This document shows, piece by piece, positions 52,085 through 63,159 of a DNA stretch of 64,000 nt. The position numbers and the translations under genes were made by a program. Numbering within the stretch: the first letter of the stretch is position 1; the number at the start of each line of letters is the position of its first letter. The notes beneath the pieces are model-generated. The model saw only the letters and a program-made list of their open reading frames with translations, searched no databases and was not told the origin of the DNA. The stretch comes from Pararge aegeria (Eukaryota > Arthropoda > Insecta > Lepidoptera > Nymphalidae), in contig NC_053204.1 in NCBI RefSeq assembly GCF_905163445.1, positions 2,053,501 to 2,117,500 on the forward strand. The letters run 5' to 3'.

Positions 52085-52330
52085 ACCGGATCAAAAGACT
52101 TTTTCTAAAAATTAAACCTAGCTAGATCGTTTTATCGCCGCCGAAACCCCCTGAATACTAGATTTCAGGAAAACCAAATTAGAGCTGTTCCCGTCATTCA
52201 GATCATCTAATATTATGAACAGGAAAGATTTTGTGATCCCAGCCCAACTAAGACTAGTGGTTCCTGGATAAAAATTGGTTGCCTGTAAAGTCGGTATACG
52301 GGCGAAAGTTTTACGTGACAACGACTTTGA
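52085..52330 (-). repeat. Family M-like copy
   Basis: CTAGCTAGATCGTTTTATCG and CCGAAACCCCCTGAATACTA are the reverse of words at 17790-17830, which have GGGGGTTTCGG and a CTAGCTAGG. Confidence 0.5.
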
Positions 52331-52399
52331 GTGGTAAAATAATTTTAATGTGAATATTCATTCGTATAGTAAGTAGGAAGAAGGATGAAATAATAGTAA

Positions 52400-52465
52400 C
52401 AATTTAAAACATTTATTTATACAAAGAATTATATTTAAAACATTAATTTATACAAAGAATCTCGC
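52400..52465. repeat. Short tandem duplication
   Basis: AAAACATTTATTTATACAAAG and then AAAACATTAATTTATACAAAG, about 32 bp apart. Confidence 0.65.
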
Positions 52466-52499
52466 ACTGAATTTCATATTAACAAAATTTTATTTTTAC

Positions 52500-52627
52500 G
52501 AGTGGAAGGGACGCGTGCCTCTCACTCGCTCTCATTGTGAGCGCATAACGTGAGCGGAGCGTAACGCAGTTTCTTGAAGTGTCACCCGGCAAACCAATTT
52601 ATAAGACGTTGTCACGTCAAAAGTTTG
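52500..52627. repeat. Family N element, right end
   Basis: Ends in GACGTTGTCACGT (52615-52627), identical to the TIR at 9488-9500. A CTCTCACTCGCTCTCATTG block and GTGAGCGG... lie upstream; the left TIR is absent. Confidence 0.55.
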
Positions 52628-52683
52628 CCTTGTTTGATCTTAAACTTGCCGCTAACTGCGTATTCATGCGTAGTGGTCCTTCA

Positions 52684-52905
52684 TCATCATCTTGTAATTA
52701 TTCTATTGCTGGGCACGAGTCCACTCGTTCATCAACATTATCAACACATTGCGGGCCACCACGATGGCCAAATGCAGATTGCTAGACTTCACACACCTTA
52801 GGGAGCTTTATGGAGAACTCTCAGGCAAATGTATGTTTCCACCGGATGCTCATGTTGGTCTCCATCAAACATAAAGCAAGTGATATTAAATTGCTTTATC
52901 CTTCT
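52684..52905 (-). repeat. SINE-B copy, diverged
   Basis: GGGCCACCACGATGGCCAAA, TGGAGAACTCTCAGGCAAAT and AAGCAAGTGATATTAAATTG. Extra bases separate the GTTTCCACCGGATG and AAAGCAAG parts. Confidence 0.65.
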
Positions 52906-53285
52906 CTCAAAAGGAAGGTATGGGAGTATTTAAGCCCCCAAATTGCTTAAACTGCTCCATTGAAAATGGGCAATTGGACAGTAACTCAAGCAGCCAGTCA
53001 CCTGCAAACTATATCAAGACGTGAGACGTTGCCTTAATGGTTACTACGACACATTAAACTAATGGACTATTTTAAAGGAAATTTATCATGTGCTTTTCGG
53101 AGATAATTGCCGTGAGACAGTTTGCGGGAAAACACCATGAAATTAGATATTATATATTTATCTACTTATTTCTATTACAATGGTAAAACGAATTTAGTAT
53201 TTAAAGAACGCTGGGACCTGATGGTGAGATGTGATTCTTCGTGAGTTAAGAGTTCGGTGAGAAGCATCAACAGCGGAGAAGACAA
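52906..53285. other. Anonymous stretch
   Basis: 53105-53134 already has a unit-like GTGAGACAGTTTGCGGGAAA, an outlying relative of the tandem array that follows. Confidence 0.35.
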
Positions 53286-53570
53286 AACTCCATGAAATAT
53301 TTTACAGGGAATTAAATACCGTGAACAAGTTTTCGGGAAAGGAAAACACTGTGAGATGGTTTGGGAGGAAGTAAAACACTATAAGATTGTTTTAAGGCAA
53401 GGAGAAAACCTTCGAGATGTCTTCCGGGGAAGTAAATCATGACCATACCAGCTGGAGCTAAAACGTTTCTTAGGAAAGAGAAAGACTGTAAAATAATTTT
53501 TGGGAGTAAAACCACCAGTTTTCCCGAGGGCAGAAAACATCCCGAAATGGTTTCACGGGTATGGAAACCA
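53286..53570. repeat. Degenerate ~30-bp tandem array
   Basis: About nine diverged units of roughly 26-32 bp, most ending AAAAC: ACCGTGAACAAGTTTTCGGG, ACTGTGAGATGGTTTGGGAG, ACTATAAGATTGTTTTAAGG, CTTCGAGATGTCTTCCGGGG, ACTGTAAAATAATTTTTGGG, then a unit ending GGCAGAAAAC and one with CCCGAAATGGTTTCACGGG. The pattern is (A/C)xxGxGAxATxxTTTxxGGG. An old minisatellite; short frames through it are not genes. Confidence 0.6.
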
Positions 53571-54044
53571 GCTTATGTTTAAAAATATTTTGCACGGCAA
53601 GTGTAACGTGTATACAATTCTGTGTAAGATTCTAAGGCTTCGAAGTGCATCTACCCTTCAGATATCCAAGCTGCAAACCCTACCGCATAAAATATAGGTA
53701 AGTACCGGTATATCGGCGTGGCACCTGAATGAATATTTCCAAAGAGGTCTCATCCAAGGTGGAACGTTTATTTGTTGCTCAGCCGCGCGCTAATTGCTTT
53801 CTTCCAATTCCACCCTGATAATGGGTTAAAACGAGTTGGGAACAGAGCATAGGCGACCGGCGGGTTATAAATTTTAAAGTGAAACTTCTGAGACTTAACC
53901 AGGTTCGAACGTAATAGATTATCTTTGAATTTAATTTGACCTTCTTCTGCTCCAAATCCAAATACAAAAACAGATTTTACACACGTATAGAACGGGTCAA
54001 CAGCACCATAATTATCAACCCTGTACCAGTTCGAGAAAGGGCTT
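53571..54044. other. Anonymous stretch
   Basis: Overlapping minus frames at 53768-54168 have no motif that I recognise. Confidence 0.35.
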
Positions 54045-54291
54045 GGGCCTTCCTCAGAATGAGAGAGTTTAGGCATAGTCCATCAAACTGCCCAAGCGCG
54101 GATTGGTAGACTTCCCACGGCCTTGAAAACATAAAGGAGAACTTACAGGCATGCTGGTTTCCTAACAAGGTTATACTTCGCCGTTAAAGTGTTATTTAAT
54201 GCTTAAAACGCACGTAACTCCGAAAATTATGTGAAGAGAATCGAGCTCGGTTCCTCCGAAATCGAGGCCCTACCCTTTAGGGTATCACCGC
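54045..54291 (-). repeat. SINE-B copy, diverged
   Basis: AGGCATAGTCCATCAAACTG, AGCGCGGATTGGTAGACTTC, GAGAACTTACAGGCATGC, TTCGCCGTTAAAG and an altered head with GGTTCCTCCGAAATCG and GGGTATCACCGC. Confidence 0.65.
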
Positions 54292-54840
54292 ACTGAAAGC
54301 GCAAAGAACTGTCTAGACATTTAACGTCTATGTTTACCGTCTCGTACATTCTAATATAGTTCTTCCCGCTTCCGGCCGTGCATTACAGAGGTCATTATTT
54401 AGCGAGTTCGCGGCGGTTTTCTTGTCGCTGCGCTGTTTTACGCTTCGCTTTTAATTAAACCCATTTCTTTGGCGCCAAACTACCATTTTTCTTTTTGTCA
54501 AATTAATTCAACTGTATCATTTCTTATTAAATAATAAAAACTGATCCAATCTATTGTATTCATAATTATTTTTGTGCGGTTTAGGTCAAAATGAGAAAGT
54601 ACATTTGTTTTATTATGGTTTGTCCTTCTTTGACATAACAATGAATCGACCTATTTTTTGGGATGTTTATTTCCGGAGACCCGTATGGGCTATATTTAAT
54701 TCAGGGAATAACATAGATATGAAAAAATATTCAATACGCTAACGAAATTGCACAAAAAAACTATCATAAAATCTCTGTGACTGCGATGACGAAATAAGCA
54801 CCTTTGCTGATCTGACTATTTGTTTTTACTAATCTTGAGC
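54292..54840. other. Anonymous stretch with an E2F-type palindrome
   Basis: TTTGGCGCCAAA at 54468-54479 is a perfect match to the palindromic E2F/DP consensus, next to CGCTGCGCTG and CGCTTCGC words. No coding sequence is visible nearby. Confidence 0.3.
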
Positions 54841-55420
54841 ATCTGCAGGTTGCTCCTCCGCATTATAGCAGAGTGGCGAAGTATGCGTCTAAATCTGACT
54901 GAGTGATGCCTTCATGTCAAACACGAGTTTGGTTCTACACTTCTTCAATTTCGAGCTTGAAAGTTAAGATCAGCCTTTGTATCTTAGCGTCCTACCGTCA
55001 CCTGTGCTATCACCCACATAGCCATTTATTCTGCTATTAGGCACCCCATTGGTATGCAGTATGAATAGCGCGGGTGACAACACTGCGCCTTGCGGCACGC
55101 CAGAGTTATAGCCTATAGGCTAAGATACAGAACGAAAACCTTCGAAGTCGAATTTGATGCTGCGCTTATCACACAGCTTCATCGGAATTCAGTATGCTGA
55201 TTTTATTGGCATTTGTGCACTTTGTCAAAACATATAAAAGCCTCTGTTACATCAAGGCTTACAGCCAGAGAGCCCTTATTATCAACTGCTTCCTAGCAAT
55301 GATTAATCAGGTGGACTAGAAGGAGAGCCGATTGACCATGGTGAAAACCATTTCGTAGATCACTGATAAGCTCTTTATACATCTTAGGCAGCCGCTACAA
55401 GGCCTCGACAAGGATCCAAA
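54841..55420 (-). pseudogene. Jockey/CR1-like LINE reverse-transcriptase remnant
   Basis: The minus strand spells RT motifs in order, in shifting frames: HHGQSALLLVHLI near 55300-55350, VSLDVTEAF near 55235-55262, and GVPQGAVLSPALFILH near 55050-55103. GVPQG(S/A)VLSP is the RT domain B' motif. The YADD catalytic motif, expected next, is altered to a YVGDS-like sequence. Multiple stops and frame changes make it a dead fragment. It is a different subfamily from the remnant at 27588-28015. Confidence 0.75.
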
Positions 55421-55449
55421 AATTTGGAATCCTAGCTTTAATTTTAAGT

Positions 55450-55740
55450 TAACGAATTTTGTTTATTTATTTATTTATTTAGGAAGCCAACGTTATATAC
55501 AATGTTTTAAAATTATTATAAACATAACAATAATATTCTGAATTTTACATTGTATACACCACTTACAGGCTAACTCTGCATGCATCATGAAATATAGACG
55601 TTCTTCAATATACAGAACCAAAAACTAAAGAGATAAATTAAAAAATAAAATATAAAAGATACTACTAACTAAAATAAAATAAAAATAAAAATATAAATAT
55701 AAAAATAAAAATATAATAATATATAATAAATTGTTATCCT
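55450..55740. repeat. AT low-complexity and TTTA microsatellite
   Basis: TTTATTTATTTATTTATTTA at about 55462-55481 and an A/T-only run of AAAATAAAAATAT-type words at 55665-55735. Confidence 0.8.
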
Positions 55741-56847
55741 CATTATAATTAAAACAAATACATATTTACGCATTCTTAGAAAATTTATGATTTGATTTGA
55801 TCCCTTATTATGTAACCAAAGTATTAAAATGAGATGCTTTATAGTATTTTGAGCAATTCAAAAATAGCACACGTTTCAAATTTCGCCCGTAACATATTGA
55901 AGTCGAACAGATATGGTTAGAAGTTAAAACATTAACTGTAAATCAAATCCACATCTGAACCACACATTAAATGTAAACATTTAACGATGATTGTCGTTAT
56001 TAGGTTTACGATGCCAACCTATTAATATGTGTATCTTATAATTAGAGCGGGATGTCGTAAATAATAAATTACACTGAAATTTGTCAAAATGTCGTCAGTT
56101 TAAACGCTTTTGTTTTATGGCACATTTCTTATGAAATTATCAATCAGATCTAAAACTTTGGATTTACATCTGACTATAACTTCTTTCTTTCTAAGATAAT
56201 GAAGTTAATTTGTGAAATCTCGATTAGCGATTAAACCGCACAGTCAACACATCACGATTTTGAAGTCACATTTAAAATCTTCTCCGCGCTGTTTTCTCCA
56301 TTCCTGAAGGTCATGTCTTAAAGTACATGGATTAAAGTACTTTTGTTCAGTTGCCTGGAATCTGACTTGCGAATTGATGATAATGTCAATACAAACATAC
56401 CAACTAAGGCATCTTGCTAATCAAATCAAAGTCTACTTTTAAAAAAAGAAGAGAAAAGGAGAGTCTGATCTAAAGGGAGTCCCCTTTGCTCACATTGCAT
56501 CGTTCTCATTTGGTACGTTTCCAGTAAAGGAGGAGATTAAATCAATTTAGATAACATCGCATCACTTGATCGAATCATCCAGAAAATTCGAATGCTGTAT
56601 CGAACGTTGATTAACGGGTTTTTAATTGATTTCAAAAGCGAATGGATCGAATGGAACCAACAACCGCGAAATTACTACTTCAAATGGATAAAATAAACAG
56701 TGCTTCATTATGTGAAATGTTTATGTACGGGTCACCTGAAATTAAGTTTATTACTGCACCCCATAAAACCTTAATTACTTGAGAAGTTTAATGTTCAACT
56801 TCAAGCCATGATATATCGTAATTAATAGATCTTACTAGATTAGATAG
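55741..56847. other. Anonymous AT-rich stretch
   Basis: No repeat, motif or open frame that I can support over about 1.1 kb. Confidence 0.4.
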
Positions 56848-57019
56848 ACGTTGGGGTTCCAAGGTTTTGTAGTGGTTTTGAAATCCCTTAAAAGCAACCG
56901 AACAACACCAAGCTCCCGGGTACTTGCTCGACACAAGAGGCCTAGGACCGTAGATTGTGGAACTCCCAACAAAAGACCTTTGTTCAGCAGTAGACGTCAA
57001 TCGTTTCAGTATGATCATC
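56848..57019 (+). pseudogene. Family G: RTE-like LINE 3' end
   Basis: CGTTGGGGTTCCAAGG, CGTAGATTGTGGAACTCCC, AAAAGACCTTTGTTCAGCAG and GACGTCAATCGTTTCAG are the same blocks as at 41193-41370 in reverse. Non-coding by decay. Confidence 0.65.
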
Positions 57020-57419
57020 TATAAGGAATCTCTGTTAGGGCTGTTTGAATAAAACACAGCAACAAACTTACAACGACGCGGATGAGCTCTGGAGACAGCG
57101 CTCCCCGGAATTTCCCAATTTGTTCTTAGGAGACCCCGAAATAAAGAGTAAGGGTATTCTACAACATGTTAGATATTTTTATAACAGAACAATAGTCTTA
57201 AGAGATTCAGTAGTTTGAACTCTTTGATCTCGTGGTGAATGCCGACAACTTCAATACTAGAGTATTCAGTATAAGGTCCTCTGACGATTCTAGTCTCAAA
57301 GTTACATCACTATTGCTCTGGCTAAGTCGGAAGTCAGTTTAAGTATCCTCAAACTGTCATAACAGTAGATACCGGTTTAGACGACGCTGAGTATTAATAT
57401 TTAAAAAATTAACATTGTT
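57020..57419. other. Anonymous stretch
   Basis: Nothing I can support. Confidence 0.35.
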
Positions 57420-57610
57420 CTACGTTTAGTCACGTTTGCGATGCCGAGTTCATTTACCCGCGCGTATGGGTTCATTCGTCTGGCTCAATCGAAGGTCGGT
57501 GCCAAGATCAGTCAGGCCAGCCAGTCGGTCACGTCACAAGAGCGTGTCAGTCAGCAGTTTTAATTAGCGTGCGTCTTTTAAAATGTTGGAAACAAACGCG
57601 GTTAGCGATT
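57420..57610 (+). promoter_or_regulatory. Possible core promoter region
   Basis: Local GC rise with CCCGCGCGTATGGG, GTCACGTCACAAGAGCGTG and a GTCAGTCAG run at 57546-57554 holding TCAGT, the arthropod initiator word. An ATG (57583) opens only nine codons. No TATA box and no exon follow, so the call is tentative. Confidence 0.2.
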
Positions 57611-57769
57611 AAATGTGTTCAACACTTATTATTCGGCAACGGTACAAACTGTATGAATGTATCGTATATAGTAAAATTCATAAAATTAGTTTTGAATTAC
57701 CGCGAAGTTGTTTCTGTGCTTATTTTGATATAAATACTGGTGGGATTGGATCTTTAGGAGTAATGCTTT

Positions 57770-57985
57770 TTGTGACAGAGCTCGTCCGATGAAGTTCTAC
57801 GGCAAAGCAGCTTTTTTACTTTGCTGTGTTATGGTCTGAACGGCGTGGTTACCGGTGCAATTAAGTGTTGTGACTTAGGTTGGTGTACCTTGCATGCCCT
57901 GCGAAGTGTTCCGCTGTTCATAGGCGATAGTCCACTTACCATCAGGTGGGTCATCTGCTTGGTTTGGTCCGTTAATTAATTCAAT
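57770..57985 (+). repeat. Family E copy, near full length
   Basis: GACAGAGCTCGTCCGATGAA, GGTCTGAACGGCGTGGTTAC, CCTTGCATGCCCTGCGAAGT, CATAGGCGATAGTCCACTTA and CCATCAGGTGGGTCATCTGC, ending before an A-run. Confidence 0.75.
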
Positions 57986-58924
57986 AAAAAAAAACACGCA
58001 ATTCAATCTAATTTCCAGAAAAGACTCATATAAATATTAAATGTTTATGGATTTTAGGGTGTTGTTTTCATTAACAGTTTCGATAGAAATCGTACCCAAT
58101 AAAATAAATAACACATTTAGATTAACCTCACAGTCAATATATTAAATTAATTTTAGTTGTTATGGTCCTAAGCAAGTTATAATTTTCTTTTGGTAATTGT
58201 AGTTCTTTATTATAGAGATTATTTTAATGGTTCTTTATTATAAAGGTTAAAATCCAAATCCTACTTATAAATGAATGAAATATAAGAAAAAAATCAATAA
58301 ATTTTGTATCATTATTTACATACGAGTATATCGGTATGGCACGATGTAAATTACACTAAAAAATTAATTAATATGAAAATGAATTCCAACATTTCTTAAA
58401 TGGGTACATTCTCTGAGATTTCTACATTATATTTATAACTGGCCATTTGGACGAATTTCAAATCTTACAATTCAAATTGAAAATCGAAACATCGTCGGTG
58501 GCGGTTCAAGTTTGATCACTATTTGGGATTAAGTTTCACCCGTTTAACTATTTTTGTTAACCTGCTCATTTAAACATGCGTTCCTGAGTTGAGCAACGGG
58601 CCACTTACTTAGATATTAACTTTGTTGCAAATTCTAATCCTCTTAATAAAATATCAGACAGTGCGAAGCTGTAAAAGTGCGCGGTCAAATTGCAAAACCC
58701 CTTTTTTGGAGTATATTAAATATGCACTCGCAAAGCGGCTACGTTATCCGGACGGTTAAGCTTCCACGTCAGTGTTTAGGCGTTTAATCAGCTTAGCCGG
58801 TTGGAGCTCTTTAAAAATATAACTGCATAATGTTACGGTGGAAATGCGTTAACTGGCATTAAGGAGCTCTCACTTTTTCTTTTTAAACAACGTCATTTTT
58901 TAATAGGGGTAATAGGTAGGACAT
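57986..58924. other. Anonymous AT-rich stretch
   Basis: No assignable feature over about 0.9 kb. Confidence 0.4.
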
Positions 58925-59240
58925 TTCCTAGACGTTGGTCTATAGACCGCGAGGACGTGGTTTGGATCCCCGAGTCGGGCCAATAGTAATAAGAAATTCT
59001 AAGTACTAGCCCGTTTTTAGGAAATTGGCGGTTATATACCCACGTGCCTCAGAGAGCACGTTATGCGGTCGGAGTCTTGCTTGTGATCTCCTTCCGGTTG
59101 AGTCGGAGTGAGGGAACAAAGAGTGCACCTGTGTTTGCGCACAAACTTATGTACTGTACGTCTGTACCTAATATCTGCCGCGTAGTTGGAAAATTTATCT
59201 TGAGATTGACCAGCGTGGCCAAATTCGATAACAAAAACTG
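58925..59240 (+). repeat. tRNA-headed SINE, D-related
   Basis: GACGTTGGTCTATAGACCGC and GGTTTGGATCCCCGAGTCG look like a tRNA anticodon arm and B-box region. The body has CCACGTGCCTCAGAGAGCAC and GTTGAGTCGGAGTGAGGG. A 76-codon plus frame inside is Ser/Arg-rich and repeat-derived. Confidence 0.55.
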
Positions 59241-59369
59241 TTATTATTACTTTTTAATATACTATTTAAATTAGATAAATTAGAACAATTTCACTTAACA
59301 CATACTAGTTTTCATGCAAAATAAATATTGTGTGTTATTGGAGTTCTAGTTATAAGGAATCTTGTTATT
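59241..59369. other. Short AT-rich spacer
   Basis: No feature. Confidence 0.4.
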
Positions 59370-59535
59370 ATATAGATATACTAGCGGAACCCAGCGCCAT
59401 CTGTCGGGCTGATTTCTAAATCTTAACCATTCAGGGTGCCACCCAAACACATACGAAAAAAAATATTCGATTCGTTCCAGCCGTTTAGGAGGAGTTCAGT
59501 GACATACACACGCACACAAGAAATATATATATAAA
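59370..59535 (+). repeat. Family M-like copy
   Basis: ACTAGCGGAACCCAGCGCCA, TTCGTTCCAGCCGTTTAGG and AGTGACATACACACGCACAC, ending in AAATATATATATAAAG. A familiar lepidopteran repeat layout; class undetermined. Confidence 0.55.
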
Positions 59536-59751
59536 GATTGTAATATGCGAGTAATTTAAGGTTTCATTGATGATAAGCAAACATTGATTTGATCTCTAAT
59601 ACATTTTTAAATCATGTTTCTCTCAAATTAACGAACGAAATATCAATGTTTGGTATAACAATTTTGGAACATAAATAATAAATTAGTACCCGTCATAAAA
59701 TGACACGTGTACGTGTGTGCGTGTAAATAAACCCCTGACGTGTAAACACCT

Positions 59752-59920
59752 TGTTGTGTGCTTCTTCTGCGACAAGGGTGTATTTGGAAGCTTTACTTTT
59801 AAGTTTACGAATATAGTTATCGCCATCATCTCACTACCATTTACCTACACATGTTTTAACGAACGCATCAACAGTGCAATCTACGTGCCTACTGGAATAA
59901 AGAAATATTCGACTTTGACC
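59752..59920 (+). repeat. Family F copy
   Basis: TGCTTCTTCTGCGACAAGGG, AAGTTTACGAATATAGTTATC, GCCATCATCTCACTACC and AATATTCGACTTTGACC. The tail is reduced to one GACTTT unit. Confidence 0.7.
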
Positions 59921-60553
59921 ACTGAACCATTAATGTCTTTTAATTTAGTTAATATAGTTTAGAAACTCATTGCTGACCCAGTTTCACACGTAATTTGTCA
60001 CATATGTCGGTGATTTTGTAGCGTAGATAATTCTGGGTAGGGAAACGTGTAGGTCGGTATGTCACGGGCGCCACATCTCGATAATTGCTTTCCTGCGTTA
60101 ACAGGTACTTCCGGACGAATGCTCATTAGGGCACGCTGGACTTGTGACATTTCTATTCGACTGAGCTATAATAGGATTGTATGGGAGTGCTGGCCATGTT
60201 TCTCTACACAAAGGATATCCTATGTAAAGGGTGATTTCACTTAAGTCTGAAAGGACGTAGGTAAAGTAAATTGGACCGAAATGAATGAACATTTTGTCCA
60301 GATCTTAATTCACTTTTGGACCAAAAATGTATGGATCGGGGATACTTTGTAATAAAGACAAGGGGAATGTATTTTGAATAAACCAAAGGGAAATCTATTA
60401 ATAAATACCTAAGTTTATAATTGATGTTAATGATGTACGGATCCGACAGATTACTATTTGTTTTTAGGAAATAAAAAAATAAAAAAAATATATGATAAAC
60501 CTCCGACTTTTAATAAAGTGAACATCATTCTACTAGTCAAGGCCTTTCATTTT
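59921..60553. other. Anonymous stretch
   Basis: Antiparallel frames at 60059-60292 lack motifs. No repeat assigned. Confidence 0.35.
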
Positions 60554-60790
60554 TTGGATAGAAGCAGGCGTTACTTTGCGGAAATCCATAATATATCATG
60601 AAAATTAAGCTTAATTTGCTATACTCCACGAACAGCAGGACAATCTGTAATTTATAATTTCTTCAAAAACTTCACACCAAACAGATCCTCGGCAATGTAC
60701 CCTCTACGCACGTTTCGCTCCGAAACCGGAGCATCCTCAGGAGATGTTGACTTTAAAATGAATAATTTTTAAGTGTTACGCCTTTTACTC
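60554..60790 (+). mobile_element. Family K copy 3, left end with TIR
   Basis: Left terminus 60554-60612 (TTGGATAGAAGCAGGCGTTA ...) then the core (CACACCAAACAGATCCTCGG, CCTCTACGCACGTTTCGCTC, GAGCATCCTCAGGAGATGTT). The right terminus is missing; together with 30560-30795 the full layout of the family can be seen. Confidence 0.65.
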
Positions 60791-61009
60791 CATATTCATA
60801 TTGAGGGAGTTGTGAAGATAATTCAATTCAAAATCGGTTATCCGTTTCGGAAATACGATACACAGCTACACGCACGCACAGACAAACTAGTGTATTTTAT
60901 ACGTGTTATTAATTTTCGTAAATAGAACGACAGGACTGTCATTCTTGTTTTAAAGAGAAGTCCCACATCAATTAATATTTTTTTCTGTAAGGCTTGTGAA
61001 GCATACCAA

Positions 61010-61252
61010 TCGGGGCGGTGAACTACAGCCTAAACCCATCAAATTAAGGGCCCACTCATCTTTTATAGGCGAGAATGTTTTAGAGCATGGACCCACCACG
61101 CTGAACCAATGCTGCTCGGTGGGCTTTAGCGAATTCTTTAATACAAAAATACACAATACCTTATATAATTTCCGTCTCGAACGGGGATTCGAACCAAGGA
61201 CCTTGTGATCTGTAGTTAAACATGCTAACCACTAGACCAACGAGGCAGTTCA
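61010..61252 (-). repeat. SINE-D copy, well-preserved head
   Basis: On the minus strand: GCCTCGTTGGTCTAGTGGTTAG, B box TGGTTCGAATCCC (near 61187), then the GGGTCCATGCTCTAAAAC and CTCGCCTATAAAAGATGAG body. A palindromic stretch around TCTTTTATAGGCGAG matches D1. Antiparallel frames are repeat-derived. Confidence 0.75.
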
Positions 61253-61509
61253 TAGAAATGAAAAAACTGAAACTCCCAAAATAAATATAGAGACGAATGT
61301 TTCCCCAAACGTTTGAACAAACACTGGCATAGTTTAAAAGAATTATTATTAATCACAACGGTTGATAGTTGATACAAGAATGGGACTGCCAAGAATTCTA
61401 CACGCGTGTTGTAATATTACTTTGCAACATTTGTTTACATTATAAATTAATGTTCCGTGGTTATGATGACTGTGTAAATTCAATGTGGACCAAACAGACA
61501 TTATTTACA

Positions 61510-61736
61510 TTATTATATTACTAGCTGCGGCCCGCGGCGTTACCCGCGAGCAAGCACAAACCTAATTGCAATAACAAAAAGCATGACTTATAGCCTATGA
61601 TAAAGTTGATTGGTTTTTTTAGGACGTGAATGAATGACGATTATCCGTGCAAAAATACTGATGTTCCTGTAAACAACCCTTGGGAATTTAATGTTTTTGG
61701 ACCAAAATAGCCTATGTTACCCTCCGTCCTGTCAAT
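61510..61736. repeat. Family M-like copy
   Basis: TAGCTGCGGCCCGCGGCG and TTACCCGCGAGCAAGCACAAA, then TATAGCCTATGATAAAG. Cut at its right by a SINE-A fragment. Confidence 0.5.
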
Positions 61737-61898
61737 TAATGTTTTCCAGTGTCTGGATGTTTATTTGTATATTATAAGTATTTATGTATATTATTAATTA
61801 AAATATTCATCAGTCATCTTAGTACCCATAACACAAGCTACGCTTACTTTGGGACTGGATGGCGATGTGTGCATTGTCGTAGTATATTTATATTTATA
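61737..61898 (+). repeat. SINE-A copy, 5' truncated
   Basis: Starts at TTTTCCAGTGTCTGGATG and ends at GTCGTAGTATATTTATATTT. The tRNA head is absent. Confidence 0.75.
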
Positions 61899-62214
61899 TC
61901 TCCCGCGTAGTTGGAAAATTTTAACATCGAAGATTTAATTTTAACAAATGCTTTGTACGCTTACCAGAATGATTGGACCAGATTGTCACCTGTCAGCATG
62001 TTTTTTCAGTTAAACAGATGACACTTACCTGTAAATAAAAAATAAAAAAAACATCAGTTTATACCATCATCAAAAAATATAATAGGCTAGGCGCTGGTAA
62101 TCCTTTACCAGATTGCCAACACCAGTCAAGTTGACTTAGCGAAACGGTAACGGATTGATATTGACGACGATGATGATGAAGCTACAAAAAAAGCTAGATG
62201 TTTATCATCCAGGC
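61899..62214. other. Anonymous stretch
   Basis: CTCCCGCGTAGTTGGAAAATT (61901) recurs as GCCGCGTAGTTGGAAAATT at 59179. A GATGATGATGA word at 62166 may be a LINE tail. No gene. Confidence 0.35.
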
Positions 62215-62490
62215 CTTGTCTTTTATAGGAGACAAAGTTTTAGAGCATATACCCACAACGCTGCACCAATGGGGCTTGGTGGGCTTAATTAAAACTATTA
62301 AGTTATAATAACTGGAACCGACGGCTTTACGTGCTCTCCGACGCACGGGTGTTGACACCACCAATTTCCTAACTTGTGGCTGGAACTGAAAATTACCTTA
62401 TATTATTCCTGTTCCGAACCGGGATTCGAATTCAGGGGCCTCGTGAGCCATAGTTAAACATTATATCCTCTAGTCTAGCGAGGCATACAA
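62215..62490 (-). repeat. SINE-D copy, with the inner block
   Basis: CCTTGTCTTTTATAGGAGAC, AGAGCATATACCCACAACGC, CGACGGCTTTACGTGCTCTC and a head in reverse (CCGGGATTCGAATTC, TAGTCTAGCGAGGC). Longer than D5 by the TTTACGTGCTCTCCGACGCAC block. Confidence 0.7.
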
Positions 62491-63159
62491 GATACAACTA
62501 ACTAAATGTTAACTCAGGAACTACTAACTGTACGTTCGTACCGTCGTTAACCAGTTTCCGATACGCAAACTGCCCCCGATAAGACGGTCTTAACGCGTGG
62601 CCGTGAACGATAACGGCGGAAACTCTGCACGCTGTATTGAAACTATCATTTTGCTATGGCTGTACCAATGGCATAAAGGCATATAAATCTTCATAGCCCG
62701 CTAGCTAAAGTATGATGACGCAGTTCAGGTCCGTCGCATAGCCATTTGCGATTGAGATGAGCTCTACAGTTGAGACAGCAAACTGGTAAGTAACTGTAGG
62801 TCCTCCTACATGGCGCTTACCAGTTTGCTGTAAACACAGCACACAGCAGCTGTAAACACCAACTAATAAGGTGTCTGGAAGCAGCGAGATCGGAAAGACA
62901 AAGGACCTTGCGTGGATTACGTGACAGCAGATCAGAAATAATTGTTACCACAACAACTCTCTTCGCGAATTAAAAGAAATTTATTCGCTGAACATGAGCT
63001 TTCATAGGGTCTTATTGTAATATAACATTCCTTCATATTCTACTTAATAAGCATGCGAAATTTAAAGTGAACAACATAAAAAATCGAGCGAGCATTGAAA
63101 AGTAACTAATTAAATTATACAGGCAATCAGAGTTATCATAGTAATGGCAATAATTCCTA
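62491..63159. other. Anonymous stretch with a structured hairpin
   Basis: No gene. The hairpin at 62775-62831 is listed separately. Confidence 0.35.
62775..62831. repeat. Hairpin, 16-bp arms with an inner 6-bp stem
   Basis: ACAGCAAACTGGTAAG (62775-62790) pairs perfectly with CTTACCAGTTTGCTGT (62816-62831). The 25-nt loop holds a second stem, TGTAGG with CCTACA. The 57-nt structure is shaped like a short microRNA precursor or a decayed MITE. Confidence 0.75.
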
